Counted from the first letter of the stretch, positions 12,424 through 23,632 are shown. The stretch is 53,731 bases of DNA from Pelagibacteraceae bacterium (GCA_017639935.1 JAGFWP010000043.1:1-53731), one strand, 5' to 3'. Translations and numbers: made by a program. The notes: a model not told the origin generated them from the sequence alone.

Positions 12424-13598
12424 TGAAATTACTTTTCATAATATCTGGATCAATAGCAGTTAAAAAATGTCCAATAATTTTAAAAAAATTATCTGATAAA
12501 AAAGTTCATATAAATTGCATTATCACAAATAGTGCAAAAAAAATGATCGATAAAAAAATTATTCAAAAATGCATTAAAGGAAAAATATTCGATGATTCTT
12601 CTGAAAGAGACAGAAAAATGCTTCATATTACATTAACAAGAAAATCTGACCTAGTAGTTGTTTGCCCTGCAACAGCAAACCTTATTGCAAAATTTGCACA
12701 TGGATATGCAGATGATTTAGCTAGTACATCTTTAATTGCCTCAAATAAACAAATATTATTTATGCCTGCAATGAATGTGGAAATGTGGAACAATAAAATT
12801 AATAAAAAAAATGTTACAAAGTTGCAAAAAACTGGTGTAGAATTTATTGGTCCTGATTATGGGTACTTATCTTGCGGAGAAATTGGTTTAGGAAGATTAT
12901 CTAGTGATAATACAATTTTACAGATTATTCTTAATTACTTAAAAAGATCTAAAAAACTTCAAAAAAAGAAATGTTTAGTAACAGCAGGGCCAACTTTAGA
13001 ACCAATTGATGCAGTTCGTTATATTTCAAATTACTCATCTGGAAAACAAGGTTTTGAAATAGCAAAACAATTAATGCTTGTTGGTGCTAATGTAACATTA
13101 ATTAGTGGACCAACAAATTTACAACCTCCTCCCAAAGTTAAATTTATTGAAGTTTTAACTGCAAAAGAAATGAATGAAGCTGTTAAAAAAAATTTAAAAA
13201 CAGATTTTGCAGTTTTCACTGCTGCTGTAAGTGATGTTTCTCCAAAAAAAACAACAACCAATAAAATAAAAAAAGAAAAACTTAAAAAAATCATATTAAA
13301 GAAAAATCCAGATATTCTAAAAAATATATCTTTAAATTCATCTATAAAACCAGAGTTTATCGTTGGATTTGCAGCTGAAACAAATAATTATATTAATAAT
13401 GCTAAAAAGAAGTTAATCACAAAAGATTGTAATTTAATTGTAGTAAATAAAATTAGTAAAAAAAATAATGTTTTTGGATCAGAATTTAATCAAGTTGCTA
13501 TAGTTGATCGCAATGAAGTAAATAAATTTGGAAGAATGACAAAGATTAATGTAGCTAAAATATTAGTAAATAAAATTATAAATAATTTTGAAAAATAA
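12423..13598 (+). CDS. coaBC: Bifunctional phosphopantothenoylcysteine decarboxylase / phosphopantothenate-cysteine ligase
   Basis: This 391-residue protein is close to the usual 390-410. The N-terminal flavoprotein half (CoaC) shows SGSIAVKK, VVCPATANLIAKFAHGYADDL and MPAMNVEMW. The C-terminal CoaB half begins near residue 180 with CLVTAGPTLEPIDAVRYISNYSSGKQG and later has FTAAVSDV. It makes 4'-phosphopantetheine in coenzyme A synthesis. The start shares one base with the ubiE stop. The usual downstream dut gene is replaced here by a ThiF-fold protein. Confidence 0.95.
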   Translation: MKLLFIISGSIAVKKCPIILKKLSDKKVHINCIITNSAKKMIDKKIIQKCIKGKIFDDSSERDRKMLHITLTRKSDLVVVCPATANLIAKFAHGYADDLASTSLIASNKQILFMPAMNVEMWNNKINKKNVTKLQKTGVEFIGPDYGYLSCGEIGLGRLSSDNTILQIILNYLKRSKKLQKKKCLVTAGPTLEPIDAVRYISNYSSGKQGFEIAKQLMLVGANVTLISGPTNLQPPPKVKFIEVLTAKEMNEAVKKNLKTDFAVFTAAVSDVSPKKTTTNKIKKEKLKKIILKKNPDILKNISLNSSIKPEFIVGFAAETNNYINNAKKKLITKDCNLIVVNKISKKNNVFGSEFNQVAIVDRNEVNKFGRMTKINVAKILVNKIINNFEK

Positions 13599-13616
13599 AT
13601 AAAAAAATTTTCTGAT

Positions 13617-14366
13617 ATGAATATTTCTGAACAAGAACTGCAAATATTTTCAAGACATCTTATTTTAAAAGAATTCAATGAAAAACTATTTAATGATTTG
13701 CAAAAGAAAAAAATCACAATAGTTGGTTTGGGCGGTATTGGATGTCCAGCCGCTCAATATTTAGTTGCTGCTGGTATTAAAATATTAAAATTAATTGACG
13801 GTGACCTAATTCAAAAGACTAATCTTAATAGACAAATACTTTACTCTGTTTATGATATAGGAAAATCAAAAGCAAAAACTGCTAAAAAAAAATTACATGG
13901 TACAAATCCTGAGTGTAAAATAGATACAATATCAACACATATAGATTCAAAAAATATTAATAAATATTTATACAATTCTTCTTTAGTTATTGATGCTACT
14001 GACAATTGGAAGTCAATGATTTTAATTAACCAGTATTGCGTTGATAAATCAATCCCACTTGTAAGTTCTTCCACTGTAGGCTTTGATAGTCAAATTACAT
14101 TATTTAACAATTTATCAACAGAGCATTTGTGCTTGCAATGTATATTCCCAAATAAAAAGGAACCAAACTTAGCAAGATGTGACTCTATTGGTGTCTTGGG
14201 AACTGCTACTGGTATGGCTGGTTTAATTGTAGCGCAAAAAACAATTAATTTCTTTTTAGAAAAAAAATTAGATAATATTATGACAATGATTAATGTTAAA
14301 ACTCTTAAAATTGATAATTTAAAAATAAAAAAGAATGTTAAGTGTCAATATCTTAAAAAAAAATAA
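13617..14366 (+). CDS. HesA/MoeB/ThiF family adenylyltransferase
   Basis: This 249-residue E1-like enzyme has the ATP loop GLGGIGCPAAQYL (about 37-49), LIDGD, NLNRQILY and DATDNW, all typical of ThiF/MoeB/HesA enzymes. These adenylate the C-terminal glycine of a ubiquitin-like sulphur carrier such as MoaD or ThiS. The first zinc pair is present (CLQC), but the expected second C-x-x-C near the C-terminus is reduced to a single Cys in KCQYLKKK, so the structural zinc site looks incomplete. There is no rhodanese extension. Whether it serves molybdopterin or thiamine sulphur transfer is not resolved; thiL at 40775 is the only nearby thiamine gene. Confidence 0.8.
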   Translation: MNISEQELQIFSRHLILKEFNEKLFNDLQKKKITIVGLGGIGCPAAQYLVAAGIKILKLIDGDLIQKTNLNRQILYSVYDIGKSKAKTAKKKLHGTNPECKIDTISTHIDSKNINKYLYNSSLVIDATDNWKSMILINQYCVDKSIPLVSSSTVGFDSQITLFNNLSTEHLCLQCIFPNKKEPNLARCDSIGVLGTATGMAGLIVAQKTINFFLEKKLDNIMTMINVKTLKIDNLKIKKNVKCQYLKKK

Positions 14367-14385
14367 TTAGACTGAAAAGATTTAA

Positions 14386-14413
14386 TTGATAATATCTCAC
14401 AAATATATATCAA
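14386..14413 (+). promoter_or_regulatory. Inverted repeat ahead of fabA, possible promoter/operator
   Basis: TTGATA (14386-14391) and TATCAA (14408-14413) form an inverted repeat separated by 16 bases in the 57-base gap before fabA. The arms can also be read as a -35/-10 pair, but the -10 is poor. It resembles a split FNR-type palindrome with wrong spacing, so I leave its role open. Confidence 0.25.
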
Positions 14414-14423
14414 TATTGAATAT

Positions 14424-14930
14424 ATGAAAAAAAGTTCTTTTAGTTATGATCAGCTCATTGAATGTGGCAGGGGCATATTATTTGGAAACGGCAATGCTCA
14501 ACTTCCTCTTCCTCCAATGTTAATGTTTGATAGAATAACTAATATTAATGAAAATGGTGGTAATTTTTCAAAAGGAGAAGTTGTGGCTGAACTGGATATT
14601 AAATCTGACTTATGGTTTTTCAAATGTCATTTTAAAAACGATCCGGTAATGCCTGGTTGTCTTGGTCTTGATGCAATGTGGCAACTTGTTGGTTTTTATT
14701 TGGGCTGGCTTGGTCAACCAGGAAAAGGAAGGGCTTTGGGGGTCGGTGAAGTAAAATTTACCGGACAAGTCCTTCAAACTGTAAAAAAAGTTAGCTATCA
14801 CATTTCATTAAAAAAACTAATTCTTCGAAAACTAATCATAGGTATTGCCGATGGCATAATGAAAGCTGATGAAAAACCTATTTATGAAGTTAAAGATATG
14901 AAAGTTGGCTTATTCACTTCAAGCGAATAA
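14424..14930 (+). CDS. fabA: 3-hydroxydecanoyl-ACP dehydratase/isomerase FabA
   Basis: This 168-residue protein matches the FabA length. The active site is unmistakable: [20 protein letters not shown], with catalytic His at residue 69 and Asp at 83, followed by [20 protein letters not shown]. FabA dehydrates 3-hydroxydecanoyl-ACP and isomerises the product to cis-3-decenoyl-ACP, the branch point of anaerobic unsaturated fatty acid synthesis. fabB follows after two bases and fabI then overlaps fabB, forming a tight unsaturated-fatty-acid operon as known in other alphaproteobacteria. Confidence 0.97.
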   Translation: MKKSSFSYDQLIECGRGILFGNGNAQLPLPPMLMFDRITNINENGGNFSKGEVVAELDIKSDLWFFKCHFKNDPVMPGCLGLDAMWQLVGFYLGWLGQPGKGRALGVGEVKFTGQVLQTVKKVSYHISLKKLILRKLIIGIADGIMKADEKPIYEVKDMKVGLFTSSE

Positions 14931-14932
14931 AT

Positions 14933-16150
14933 ATGAAACGTGTTGTTGTTACTGGACTTGGGATTGTTTCCTGTATTGGAAATACAAAAAAAGAGGTTGT
15001 TCATAATCTTAAAAACCTAAACTCAGGCATTATTAAAGCTCCAGAATATAAAGAGTTTTCTTTTCGCAGCCTTGTACATGGAAAACCCAACATTAATCTT
15101 GAGGAAAACATTGATCGACGAATACTTAGATTTATGGGTGATGGTGCAGCATTTAATTACATTGCGATGAAAGATGCGATTGAAGACTCTGGATTAGATG
15201 AAAATGATATTTCAAATGAAATGACAGGTATTATTGTTGGTTCAGGAGGACCTTCAACTCAAAATTTTTTAAATGCTTACGATTTAGCAAAATCTAAAGG
15301 TGCAAGAAAAGTCGGTCCCTATATGGTTCCCCGGACAATGTCTAGCACCAATACAGCAACATTAGCTACACCTTTTAAAATCAAAGGTGTGAATTATTCT
15401 ATTTCATCTGCTTGTTCTACAAGCAGTCATTGTATTGGAAATGCTTATGAATTGATTCAGATAGGAAAACAAAATATAATTTTTGCTGGTGGAGGGGAGG
15501 AATTACATTGGACAATGTCTGTATTATTTGATGCTATGGGGGCACTTTCTTCGAAATACAATGAAACTCCTCAAATAGCATCAAGAGCTTATGATTCTGA
15601 CCGTGATGGATTTGTAATAGCTGGAGGAGGTGGAACCATTGTGCTTGAAGAATATGAACATGCTAAATCAAGGGATGCAAAAATATATGCTGAAATAACT
15701 GGTTATGGCGCAACCTCAGATGGTTTTGACATGGTGCAACCCTCTGGGGAGGGAGCTCTAAGATGTATGAAACAAGCTTTAAAAACCGCAAATGGTAAAA
15801 TCGATTACATTAACACTCATGGAACAAGTACACCAATAGGGGATATTAAGGAGCTAGAAGCCATTAAAGAATTATTTAAAGATGAAATACCCTATCTCAG
15901 TTCAACTAAATCTTTAACTGGACATTCGCTTGGAGCAACCGGTGTCCATGAAGCAATTTATTGTTTATTGATGATGGAAAATAATTTTTTATGCGGTTCA
16001 GCAAATATAGATAACTTGGATGAAGCCGCGAAGAATCATAACATTCTTCAAAAAACTATGCAAAAAGACGATATTCAAAATATGATGTCAAACAGCTTTG
16101 GTTTTGGTGGAACTAATGCAACCTTATTATTTTCAAAATATAATGCTTAA
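14933..16150 (+). CDS. fabB: 3-oxoacyl-ACP synthase I FabB
   Basis: This 405-residue thiolase-fold condensing enzyme has the Cys-His-His triad: C161 in SACSTSSH, H296 in NTHGTSTP and H331 in TGHSLGATG. It elongates cis-3-decenoyl-ACP made by FabA, which fixes the double bond in the growing chain. The pairing with fabA directly upstream favours FabB over FabF. The last codons overlap the start of fabI as ATGCTTAA. Confidence 0.96.
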   Translation: MKRVVVTGLGIVSCIGNTKKEVVHNLKNLNSGIIKAPEYKEFSFRSLVHGKPNINLEENIDRRILRFMGDGAAFNYIAMKDAIEDSGLDENDISNEMTGIIVGSGGPSTQNFLNAYDLAKSKGARKVGPYMVPRTMSSTNTATLATPFKIKGVNYSISSACSTSSHCIGNAYELIQIGKQNIIFAGGGEELHWTMSVLFDAMGALSSKYNETPQIASRAYDSDRDGFVIAGGGGTIVLEEYEHAKSRDAKIYAEITGYGATSDGFDMVQPSGEGALRCMKQALKTANGKIDYINTHGTSTPIGDIKELEAIKELFKDEIPYLSSTKSLTGHSLGATGVHEAIYCLLMMENNFLCGSANIDNLDEAAKNHNILQKTMQKDDIQNMMSNSFGFGGTNATLLFSKYNA

Positions 16151-16913
16151 AGGTAAAAAAGGAATAATCTTTGGTATTGCAAACGATCATTCGATAGCTT
16201 GGGGAATATCTAAAAAACTCTCTGAATATGGTGCGGAACTAGCTTTAACATATCAAAATGATACTCTTTTAAAAAGAATTAAGCCATTATCTAAAGAAAT
16301 AAATAGTAAATTGTTAATTGAATGCGATTTTTCTCAATCAAACTCTATAAAAAAATGCTTCGATGATCTCAATCAAGAATGGAATAATATTGATTTCGTT
16401 GTCCATGCTGCTGCCTTCTCCAATAAGGATGAGCTTAATGGGCGTTATATAGATACTTCTTTAAGTAATTTTATTAATACATTAAATATTTCTTGTTATT
16501 CATTTACAGAAATATCAAAACTTGCTTCGTCAATGATGAATAATGGCGGAAGTTTACTTACATTAAGTTTTTATGGGGCAAACAAAGTTATGCCTAATTA
16601 TAACGTAATGGGAGTAGCTAAAGCAGCATTAGAAATGAGTGTTAAGTATCTTAGCGTTGATTTAGGAAAAAATAATATTCGCGTAAATGCAATTTCAGCT
16701 GGTCCTATGCGGACAATAGCAGGTGCAGCTATAGCCAAAGCAAGGGAAGTATATAAATATACAGAAAAAAACTCACCTCTTCACAGAAATGTTCGTTTAG
16801 ATGAATTAGGAAATACAGCTTTATATTTTGTCAGTGATTTATCTAAAGCAGTTTCTGGTGAAATACACTATGTGGACTGTGGATTTAATATAATTGGAAT
16901 GTCTCAATACTAA
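16143..16913 (+). CDS. fabI: Enoyl-ACP reductase FabI
   Basis: This 256-residue short-chain dehydrogenase begins [22 protein letters not shown], the FabI-type cofactor site. It carries Y144, Y153 and K160 in the Y-x6-K arrangement specific to FabI. It performs the last NAD(P)H-dependent reduction of each fatty acid elongation cycle. I take the start at 16143, overlapping the fabB stop by eight bases. A longer frame from 16098 would add 15 residues lying inside fabB and not seen in the family. Confidence 0.95.
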   Translation: MLKGKKGIIFGIANDHSIAWGISKKLSEYGAELALTYQNDTLLKRIKPLSKEINSKLLIECDFSQSNSIKKCFDDLNQEWNNIDFVVHAAAFSNKDELNGRYIDTSLSNFINTLNISCYSFTEISKLASSMMNNGGSLLTLSFYGANKVMPNYNVMGVAKAALEMSVKYLSVDLGKNNIRVNAISAGPMRTIAGAAIAKAREVYKYTEKNSPLHRNVRLDELGNTALYFVSDLSKAVSGEIHYVDCGFNIIGMSQY

Positions 16914-16916
16914 ATT

Positions 16917-17669
16917 TTACTCTAACATATTTTTGTAGGAGGTCGGATCATCAATAAAGATACTGTCTACTCCTAGATTCCAAAATTCTTCAGCTTCATA
17001 TTTTTCTATATTTTGTGATGAATAAACAGTTACTTGTATTCCATAATTCTTGCATGCTTTAATAATTTCATCAGAAATAATCGTTATGTTAAAACCACAA
17101 GAAAAAAAATTATGCTCATTACATTTGTTAAGCACTTTAGTAAAATTCCTTTTTTGATCAAAACCATCTATTAAAATTCCTATACGTGATTCAGGTAATA
17201 ATTTTCTTATTTTAATTAATGAATACCAGTCAAAGCTAGAGAAAAAATATTGACAATCAAATTTATGTTTCATTATTAGTTCTGTAATAGCTACTACATT
17301 CGCTTCTTCAAAACCCTTGTTAGGTTTTAATTCAATGTTTACACCAATATTTTTTTGTGAACAAAGATCTAAGACCTCTCTAAGGGTTGGTGGATATAAA
17401 TTTTTTTGTTTTTTGTCAAACCATGAACCAGCGTCTAATTTATATAATTCATTGTATTTATAATTAAGTGGACTTCCCTTTCCTGATGTTGTTCTTTCTA
17501 GGTTACTATCATGAAGTAAAAAAGGTATGCGGTCTTTTGAAATTTTAACATCAATCTCAACCCATTTAATATTGAGTTCAATAGCTTTTTTTATTGATTG
17601 AATAGTATTTTCTGGCGCTAAACCCCTAACCCCCCTATGACCTATAAGTTTTGGGAGGTTGATTGTCAT
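16917..17669 (-). CDS. ugpQ: Glycerophosphodiester phosphodiesterase
   Basis: This 250-residue TIM-barrel protein shows the GDPD signature GHRGVRGLAPENTIQS (HRG and PENT), then WVEIDVKISKD, LLHDSNLERTTSGKG (HD) and GVNIELKP (E-x-K). It hydrolyses glycerophosphodiesters from lipid turnover to glycerol-3-phosphate and an alcohol. No signal peptide is seen, so it is likely cytoplasmic like UgpQ. It follows pnp by six bases at the end of the minus-strand translation block and is convergent with fabI, with three bases between. Confidence 0.9.
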   Translation of the reverse strand: MTINLPKLIGHRGVRGLAPENTIQSIKKAIELNIKWVEIDVKISKDRIPFLLHDSNLERTTSGKGSPLNYKYNELYKLDAGSWFDKKQKNLYPPTLREVLDLCSQKNIGVNIELKPNKGFEEANVVAITELIMKHKFDCQYFFSSFDWYSLIKIRKLLPESRIGILIDGFDQKRNFTKVLNKCNEHNFFSCGFNITIISDEIIKACKNYGIQVTVYSSQNIEKYEAEEFWNLGVDSIFIDDPTSYKNMLE

Positions 17670-17675
17670 AATTAA

Positions 17676-19760
17676 TTATTCAATTTCTGCTTCTTTCATT
17701 GATAATTTTACTTTACCCCGAGAATCAATATCAAGAACCTTAACTTTCACAACATCGCCCTCATTGATGACATCGCTTACTTTTTCAACTCTTTCTTTTT
17801 TTAATTGGCTAATATGCACTAAGCCGTCTTTGGATCCCATGAAATTAACAAACGCTCCAAAATCCATCAATTTAACAACTTTTCCTTCATATATTTTGCC
17901 AATTTCTGGCTCTTCTACTATTCCATTAATCCAATCCACAGCTGCTTTTCCGGACTCACCATTCACAGCAGCAATGCTAACTAGACCTTCGTCATTGATT
18001 TCGATTTTTGCACCAGTCTTTTCTGTTATTTCTCTTATTACCGCTCCGCCTTTTCCAATAACTTCACGAATTTTATCCTTATGAACTTGTAAAGTGGTTA
18101 TTATTGGAGCATAATTAGAAATATTGTCTCTTGCCTTATCAAGAGCTTTGGACATTTCTCCTAAAATATGGATTCTTCCTTCCCTTGCTTGTGCAAGCGC
18201 TTCTTTCATTATCTCAGATGTTATGCTTGTAATCTTAATGTCCATTTGAAGAGATGTAATGCCATCTTTAGTGCCTGCAACTTTAAAGTCCATATCTCCT
18301 AAATGATCCTCATCTCCAAGAATATCAGAAAGTATTACATAATCTTCTTTTTCTTTAATTAAACCCATTGCAATACCAGCAACGGGTTTCTCAATCGGAA
18401 CTCCAGCATCCATTAAGGACAGGGACGCTCCGCAAACAGTGGCCATAGAGCTTGAGCCGTTTGATTCAGTAATTTCCGATACAATTCTAAAAGTATAGGG
18501 GAATTTTTCAGACAAAGGAAGTATGGGATGAATGGCTCTCCAGGCTAACTTGCCATGCCCGATTTCTCTTCGACTTGTGAAGCCCGCTCTTCCAACTTCG
18601 CCGACAGAGTATGGTGGAAAATTATAATGCAACATAAAATTTTCTTTATATTCTCCTTCGATTGCATCTATTCGTTGTTCATCCATTCCTGTTCCTAAAG
18701 TTGTTACAACCAAAGCCTGTGTTTCCCCTCTTGTAAATAAGGCTGAACCATGGGTTCTTTCCAAAACTCCAACTTCACACTTTATAGGTCTGACTGTTTT
18801 AGTGTCTCGACCATCTATTCGACTGCCTGATTTTAATAACTCTCCTCTAACAATATCTTTTTCTATACTTTTTATAGAATCACCCAAAACAACTTCAGAT
18901 ATAGTTTCGGATACATATTTTTCAGCTATTGATTCCCGTATTGATGTTAGTTCATCAGATCTTTTTTGTTTTTCTTGTATTTTATATGCTTCTTTAAATT
19001 TATCTCTGTATTCTGAATCTATTTTTGATGGTAAATTATTAATTTCATCATCTTTTTCTCCAATAATCCAAGGATCTTTAGCTGCTTTTTTTGCTAATTT
19101 AATTATTGAATCAATTACAATTTTATATGTTTCTTGGCCGAGGATAACGGCCTCTAACATTGTTTCTTCTGCCAATTGATGCGCTTCTGATTCAACCATC
19201 AGCACGCCTTCCTTAGTTCCTGCAACAACAAGATCAAGTTTGGATTCTTTAACTTCGCTTAGTGTTGGATTGGCAATTAGTTTATTATCTATCATGCCAA
19301 TTTTAGCCACGCCTAAGGGTCCCATGAACGGCAGACCTGAGATTGTTATCGCTGCACTTGCTGCAATCATAGCCACTATATCAGAATCATTTTCTTGATC
19401 ATGGGACAAAACCGTGCACGTAACTTGTGTTTCATTCTTAAAATCTTTATGAAACAAAGGTCTAATTGGTCTATCAATTAGCCTGCAAATTAAAGTTTCT
19501 TTTTCCGTTGGTCTTGCTTCTCTTTTAAAAAAACCACCTGGTATCTTCCCAACAGAATAAAATTTTTCCTGATAATTCACCGTTAATGGAAAAAAATCCA
19601 TATCAAGTTTAACTAATTTAGCTGCACATACATTTGCCATAACGGTTGTGCCGCCATAAGTTGCAACTACAGACGCATCTGCTTGTCTTGCAATTCTCCC
19701 GGTTTCTAAAGTTAATTTTCTTCCACACCAATCAATATCTACTTTATTCATTTCAAACAT
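17676..19760 (-). CDS. pnp: Polyribonucleotide nucleotidyltransferase (PNPase)
   Basis: This 694-residue protein has two RNase PH domains: N-terminal with [10 protein letters not shown] and [11 protein letters not shown], and the second with [15 protein letters not shown] and [14 protein letters not shown] domain follows ([17 protein letters not shown]), then an S1 domain ([15 protein letters not shown]). It degrades RNA 3' to 5' using phosphate and is a degradosome partner. The first ATG is preceded by AGGA at a good distance, supporting the start chosen. rpsO lies 44 bases upstream, the conserved rpsO-pnp pair. Confidence 0.98.
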   Translation of the reverse strand: MFEMNKVDIDWCGRKLTLETGRIARQADASVVATYGGTTVMANVCAAKLVKLDMDFFPLTVNYQEKFYSVGKIPGGFFKREARPTEKETLICRLIDRPIRPLFHKDFKNETQVTCTVLSHDQENDSDIVAMIAASAAITISGLPFMGPLGVAKIGMIDNKLIANPTLSEVKESKLDLVVAGTKEGVLMVESEAHQLAEETMLEAVILGQETYKIVIDSIIKLAKKAAKDPWIIGEKDDEINNLPSKIDSEYRDKFKEAYKIQEKQKRSDELTSIRESIAEKYVSETISEVVLGDSIKSIEKDIVRGELLKSGSRIDGRDTKTVRPIKCEVGVLERTHGSALFTRGETQALVVTTLGTGMDEQRIDAIEGEYKENFMLHYNFPPYSVGEVGRAGFTSRREIGHGKLAWRAIHPILPLSEKFPYTFRIVSEITESNGSSSMATVCGASLSLMDAGVPIEKPVAGIAMGLIKEKEDYVILSDILGDEDHLGDMDFKVAGTKDGITSLQMDIKITSITSEIMKEALAQAREGRIHILGEMSKALDKARDNISNYAPIITTLQVHKDKIREVIGKGGAVIREITEKTGAKIEINDEGLVSIAAVNGESGKAAVDWINGIVEEPEIGKIYEGKVVKLMDFGAFVNFMGSKDGLVHISQLKKERVEKVSDVINEGDVVKVKVLDIDSRGKVKLSMKEAEIE

Positions 19761-19804
19761 TTTTTCCTACTTTTTCTTTATAAATTTATGTTAATTTTAT
19801 TTTA

Positions 19805-20074
19805 TCATCCTCGAATCTTAAGTTTTTTTATAATCTCAAGATATTTTGAACTATCCTTTTTTAATAAATAACTTAATAATTTTTTTCTTTTATTAACCAA
19901 TGCCAGCAATCCTCTCTTTGAATGACTGTCATGATTATGATTTTTAAAATGCTCTGTCAGATTTTTAATTCTTTCACTTATGACAGCTATTTGAACTTCT
20001 GCAGAACCAGTATCTTTTTTATTTATCGCAAACTCTGAAATAATTTTTTGTTTGCCTTCCTTTGTTATCGACAT
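19805..20074 (-). CDS. rpsO: 30S ribosomal protein S15
   Basis: This 89-residue protein has the S15 signature H-x-K-D/N-H-x-S-x-x-G-L in KNHNHDSHSKRGLLALVNKRKKLL. The frame offers two adjacent ATGs. A strong AGGAGG lies only one base before the first and four before the second, so I take the second (20074), which gives the usual 89 residues. The Shine-Dalgarno overlaps the truB stop codon, implying translational coupling. S15 organises the central domain of 16S rRNA. Confidence 0.95.
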   Translation of the reverse strand: MSITKEGKQKIISEFAINKKDTGSAEVQIAVISERIKNLTEHFKNHNHDSHSKRGLLALVNKRKKLLSYLLKKDSSKYLEIIKKLKIRG

Positions 20075-20082
20075 CATCCCTC

Positions 20083-20991
20083 CTATATCAAAACTTTTTG
20101 CGGTTTAAACAGACTTCCATCAAGTTCGCCAAATGAGAGAACATTTTTTTTATTTGTTAAAAAAACTGTTGATCTGCTACCCAAATTTAGAGAACTTTTT
20201 AATAAAAGACTGGTATCAATTTTAACAGACTTCCCTTGAGAAATTTCTTTAATTAGTTTCTCGTCATCTATTTCATAAGCCAAGATGTCGTCTAGCATAG
20301 ATACAGATGAGTGAATTTCTCTAAATCCTAAGCGCGTTTGTCCTATTTTTAATAAATCGTCCAGTAAAATCGAATTTTCTAAGCAAAATTTCCCAACTTT
20401 TGTTCTTTTCAATGAAAATACATGTCCTTTTGTGGCTAAATGATCAGCCAAATCTCTTACAAAACTCCGGATATAGAATCCTTTGCCGCATCTAATTTTT
20501 ATTTTAGTTAAGCTATTTTTTGTTGAATCAATAATATTGGATTCATATATGCGTACATATTTTTTTTTTACTTCAAATTCCTTGTTAGATCTGAACAGTT
20601 TATATGCTCTAACGCCATTGATCTTAATGGCTGACGCCTTGGGTGGAGCTTGAAGAATTGTCCCTGTAAGTTCTTTTAATTTTATATTTATATCTTTATC
20701 ATTAGGAATATTAAAAGATCTATCAATAACAGTCCCCTCTCCGTCATCAGTGGAAGTTTGTTCCCCCCATTTTATTTCAAATTCGTATTCTTTGATTTGA
20801 TTGCTGATAAACTGGATTAATTTAGTTGTTTTACCAATAGCAACTGGTAGAATTCCTTCAGCTAGAGGGTCAAGTGTTCCAGCGTGTCCAATTTTATTAA
20901 AAAAGAATTTTTTTTTAATTGTTTTTAAAACTCCAAATGAAGTTATATTAATTGGTTTATAAACATTTAACCATCCTGGCTGATCATTCAT
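20083..20991 (-). CDS. truB: tRNA pseudouridine(55) synthase TruB
   Basis: This 302-residue protein has the TruB core GWLNVYKPINITSF and the catalytic motif KIGHAGTLDPLAEGILPVAIGKTTKL, with the nucleophilic Asp in GTLDP, followed by RCGKGFYIRSFVRDLA. It makes pseudouridine 55 in the T loop of tRNAs. The start overlaps the rbfA stop by eight bases, and rpsO begins directly after it, the conserved infB-rbfA-truB-rpsO-pnp order. Confidence 0.96.
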   Translation of the reverse strand: MNDQPGWLNVYKPINITSFGVLKTIKKKFFFNKIGHAGTLDPLAEGILPVAIGKTTKLIQFISNQIKEYEFEIKWGEQTSTDDGEGTVIDRSFNIPNDKDINIKLKELTGTILQAPPKASAIKINGVRAYKLFRSNKEFEVKKKYVRIYESNIIDSTKNSLTKIKIRCGKGFYIRSFVRDLADHLATKGHVFSLKRTKVGKFCLENSILLDDLLKIGQTRLGFREIHSSVSMLDDILAYEIDDEKLIKEISQGKSVKIDTSLLLKSSLNLGSRSTVFLTNKKNVLSFGELDGSLFKPQKVLI

Positions 20992-21370
20992 TGTCCAGAT
21001 CTCGTAATACTTTTTGATCTAATAATAAGTTCTCTATTTTTTCTGCCTCGTCAAAAGAATCATCAATATAAAAATTTATTTTAGGGGTAAATTTGGATCT
21101 TAATTTAGCTTTAGAAATAGATTTTTGAAAAACATATTTATTGTTATTTAAAAATTGTAAAATTTGATTTTTATTTTTTCCTCCAAGAGGCATGAAGTAA
21201 ACTGAAGCAACTCTTAAATCTTTTGACATTTTTACAAAAGATACAGTGATTGTTGACATATCTATTTCAGTATTAATAAAATCTCCTCTGATTAAAAATT
21301 CACTTATAATTGATCTAATTACTTCTCCAAAACGTATCTGTCTTTGAGAAGAAATGCTTTTCAAATTCAT
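20984..21370 (-). CDS. rbfA: 30S ribosome-binding factor RbfA
   Basis: This 128-residue protein has the RbfA KH-fold pattern: SQRQIRFGEVIRSIISEFL at the N-terminus and TVSFVKMSKDLRVASVYFMPLG in the middle, with KLRSKFTPKINFYIDDSF near the end. It acts in late maturation of the 16S rRNA 5' end and in cold adaptation. It lies 12 bases after infB and overlaps truB. Confidence 0.92.
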   Translation of the reverse strand: MNLKSISSQRQIRFGEVIRSIISEFLIRGDFINTEIDMSTITVSFVKMSKDLRVASVYFMPLGGKNKNQILQFLNNNKYVFQKSISKAKLRSKFTPKINFYIDDSFDEAEKIENLLLDQKVLRDLDNE

Positions 21371-21382
21371 TTGTTTTAATGC

Positions 21383-23632
21383 TTAAAGTGTTCTTGCAGT
21401 TTCTATAACTTCAAAAGTCTCGATTATATCATTTATTTTAATATCCGAATAATTTTCAATCATCACGCCGCATTCATATCCATGTTTAACCTCTTTTACT
21501 TCTTCTTTAAATCTTTTAAGACTGTTAATTGTCCCAGTATGAATAACAACATTATCTCTAAGTAACCTAATTTTTGAATTACGTGAAATATTCCCTTCTT
21601 TTACGAAACAACCAGCTATTTTGCCAATTTTTGAGATAGAAAAAATCTCTCTTATTTCTATATTGCCAGTAATATTCTCTTTTAAATCAGGCTTTAATGA
21701 GCCGCTCATAAGGTTTTTAATATCGTCAATTAACTCATATATTATTGAATAATATTTAATATCTACGCCATCTCTTTTTGCAATCTCGCGGGCTTGGGGT
21801 ATGGCTCTAACATTAAAGCCAATGATAAATCCTTTGCTAGAATTTGCTAAAGCAACATCGCTCTCAGTAATCGCTCCAACTCCTTTAAAAACTACTCTTG
21901 TCTTTATCTCTTCAGTTGAAAGTTTTAAAATGGAACTTTCTATTGCTTCAGCTGACCCTTGAACATCTGCTTTTATTATTACATCAACAAACGTTTCTTC
22001 TCCTTTAGAAATTTGTTTAAACATTTCCTCTACATTAGTTTTAATAACTGTATTTTTTTTCTGTAATTTCTTTTTGGATCTATATTCAGCTATCTTTTTT
22101 GCTCCATTTTCATAATCAACTACAATAAAATCATCTCCGGCTAAAGGGTTGGCGTCAAAACCTAAAACTTCAACAGGTTGTGAAGGCGATGCTTCTTTTA
22201 ATTTTTCTCCGCGATCATTAATTAATGCTTTTACTTTTCCCCATTCAGATCCTGAAACAAAAATATTGCCAACTTTTAAAGTTCCTTTTTGAACTAAAAC
22301 CGTAGCTACCGATCCTCTTCCTTTTTCTAACTTTGATTCGATTACAACGCCTCTTGCACTTCTTTTGGGGTTCGCTGATAAATTTAATAAATCAGCTTGA
22401 AGATGGATAGCATTCTCCAATTTTTCTAAATTTGTTTTTTCTAATGCAGAAATCTCAACATCAAGAACATCTCCACTTAACTTTTCAACTATAATTTCAT
22501 AATTTAATAGCTCATTTCTAATTTTGTCTGGATCAGCAGCAGGCAAATCAATTTTATTAATAGCAAGTATTATAGGAACTTTTGCTGCTTTAGCGTGAGA
22601 GATGGATTCTATTGTTTGTGGTTTTAGTCCATCATCAGCTGCAACTACCAATATAATTATATCCGTTGTTTTCGATCCTCTTGCACGCATATTCGAAAAA
22701 GCTTCATGCCCAGGAGTATCAATAAAAGTAATTTTTTTATCATTTTTTTTTATTTGATATGCTCCAATATGCTGAGTAATTCTACCAGCTTCTTTAGACA
22801 CAACATTGGAATTTCGAAAAGCATCTAATATGGTCGTTTTTCCATGATCAACATGTCCCATAATTGTTACAACTGGTGCTCTTTTTATTAGATCATTTTC
22901 ATTATCTTTCTCATCTTCGATTTCTTTTAAAATATCACCTTCATTTACTAATTTTACATTATAACCTAATTCAGCAGCGACCAATGCGGCTGTATCAGCC
23001 TCTAAAGATTGAGCTACGTTTGCCATAACTCCCATCTTCATTAAAGTTTTTACAACAATTGCTGTTTTTTCAGCCATTCTATTGGCAAGTTCTTGAACAG
23101 TAATTATTTCCGGAATAATAATGTTTTTAATAATTTTTTCTTCTTCAACAATTTTTTCAGTTTTAATTCTTTCTTTTTCACTAGCTCTTTTCAGTTTTGC
23201 AAGACTCGGAAATTTGTCAAACTCCTGGTTTTCTTGGTCAATAATTTTAGTTAAGTTAAGTTTCCTTGATGCCTTACTTGTAGGTTTTAGTGTTGGTCGT
23301 TTTTGTTGATTTTTCTTTGAAGCAATTGTTGCTTTATTATTAGATTGAAAATTTTTTGTTGATTTATTAGAAAAATCATTTTTTGGAGAAAAATTTGATA
23401 AGTTTGATGTTCTAAAAGATGATGTTCTGAAAGATGAAGATCCTCTAAAATTAGATTGAGCTGTAGACGAACTTTTTTGTTGATTCTTTTTATTTTTAAA
23501 AACAATTTGAATTGTTTTTTTATTGCCTTGATTCTTGTTTGTTCCAGAAGGACCCAAATTTTTTCTTATCTGTAATCTACCGCTCACGGATAGTTTAAGA
23601 GGCTTTTTTTGATTATTTTTTTTATTTTCCAA
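21383..23632 (-). CDS. infB: Translation initiation factor IF-2
   Basis: This 749-residue protein is at the short end for proteobacterial IF-2. The N-terminal 150 residues are a low-complexity Lys/Asn/Ser/Gln region, followed by the IF2_N domain with [20 protein letters not shown]. The GTPase G1 motif is GHVDHGKTT, with DTPGHEAF (G3) and NKID (G4). Domains II to IV follow. It places initiator tRNA on the 30S subunit. It follows nusA by 24 bases. The usual alphaproteobacterial ylxR (DUF448) gene between nusA and infB is missing. Confidence 0.97.
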   Translation of the reverse strand: MENKKNNQKKPLKLSVSGRLQIRKNLGPSGTNKNQGNKKTIQIVFKNKKNQQKSSSTAQSNFRGSSSFRTSSFRTSNLSNFSPKNDFSNKSTKNFQSNNKATIASKKNQQKRPTLKPTSKASRKLNLTKIIDQENQEFDKFPSLAKLKRASEKERIKTEKIVEEEKIIKNIIIPEIITVQELANRMAEKTAIVVKTLMKMGVMANVAQSLEADTAALVAAELGYNVKLVNEGDILKEIEDEKDNENDLIKRAPVVTIMGHVDHGKTTILDAFRNSNVVSKEAGRITQHIGAYQIKKNDKKITFIDTPGHEAFSNMRARGSKTTDIIILVVAADDGLKPQTIESISHAKAAKVPIILAINKIDLPAADPDKIRNELLNYEIIVEKLSGDVLDVEISALEKTNLEKLENAIHLQADLLNLSANPKRSARGVVIESKLEKGRGSVATVLVQKGTLKVGNIFVSGSEWGKVKALINDRGEKLKEASPSQPVEVLGFDANPLAGDDFIVVDYENGAKKIAEYRSKKKLQKKNTVIKTNVEEMFKQISKGEETFVDVIIKADVQGSAEAIESSILKLSTEEIKTRVVFKGVGAITESDVALANSSKGFIIGFNVRAIPQAREIAKRDGVDIKYYSIIYELIDDIKNLMSGSLKPDLKENITGNIEIREIFSISKIGKIAGCFVKEGNISRNSKIRLLRDNVVIHTGTINSLKRFKEEVKEVKHGYECGVMIENYSDIKINDIIETFEVIETARTL

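Noticed and set aside
18802-19179. 125-codon plus-strand frame inside pnp
   Set aside because: It lies wholly inside the well-conserved PNPase coding sequence and has no recognisable protein features.
23287-23632. Low-complexity Asn/Lys/Ser/Gln repeats in the infB N-terminus as a separate gene or repeat array
   Set aside because: The frame is continuous with IF-2, and such linkers are normal in AT-rich genomes.
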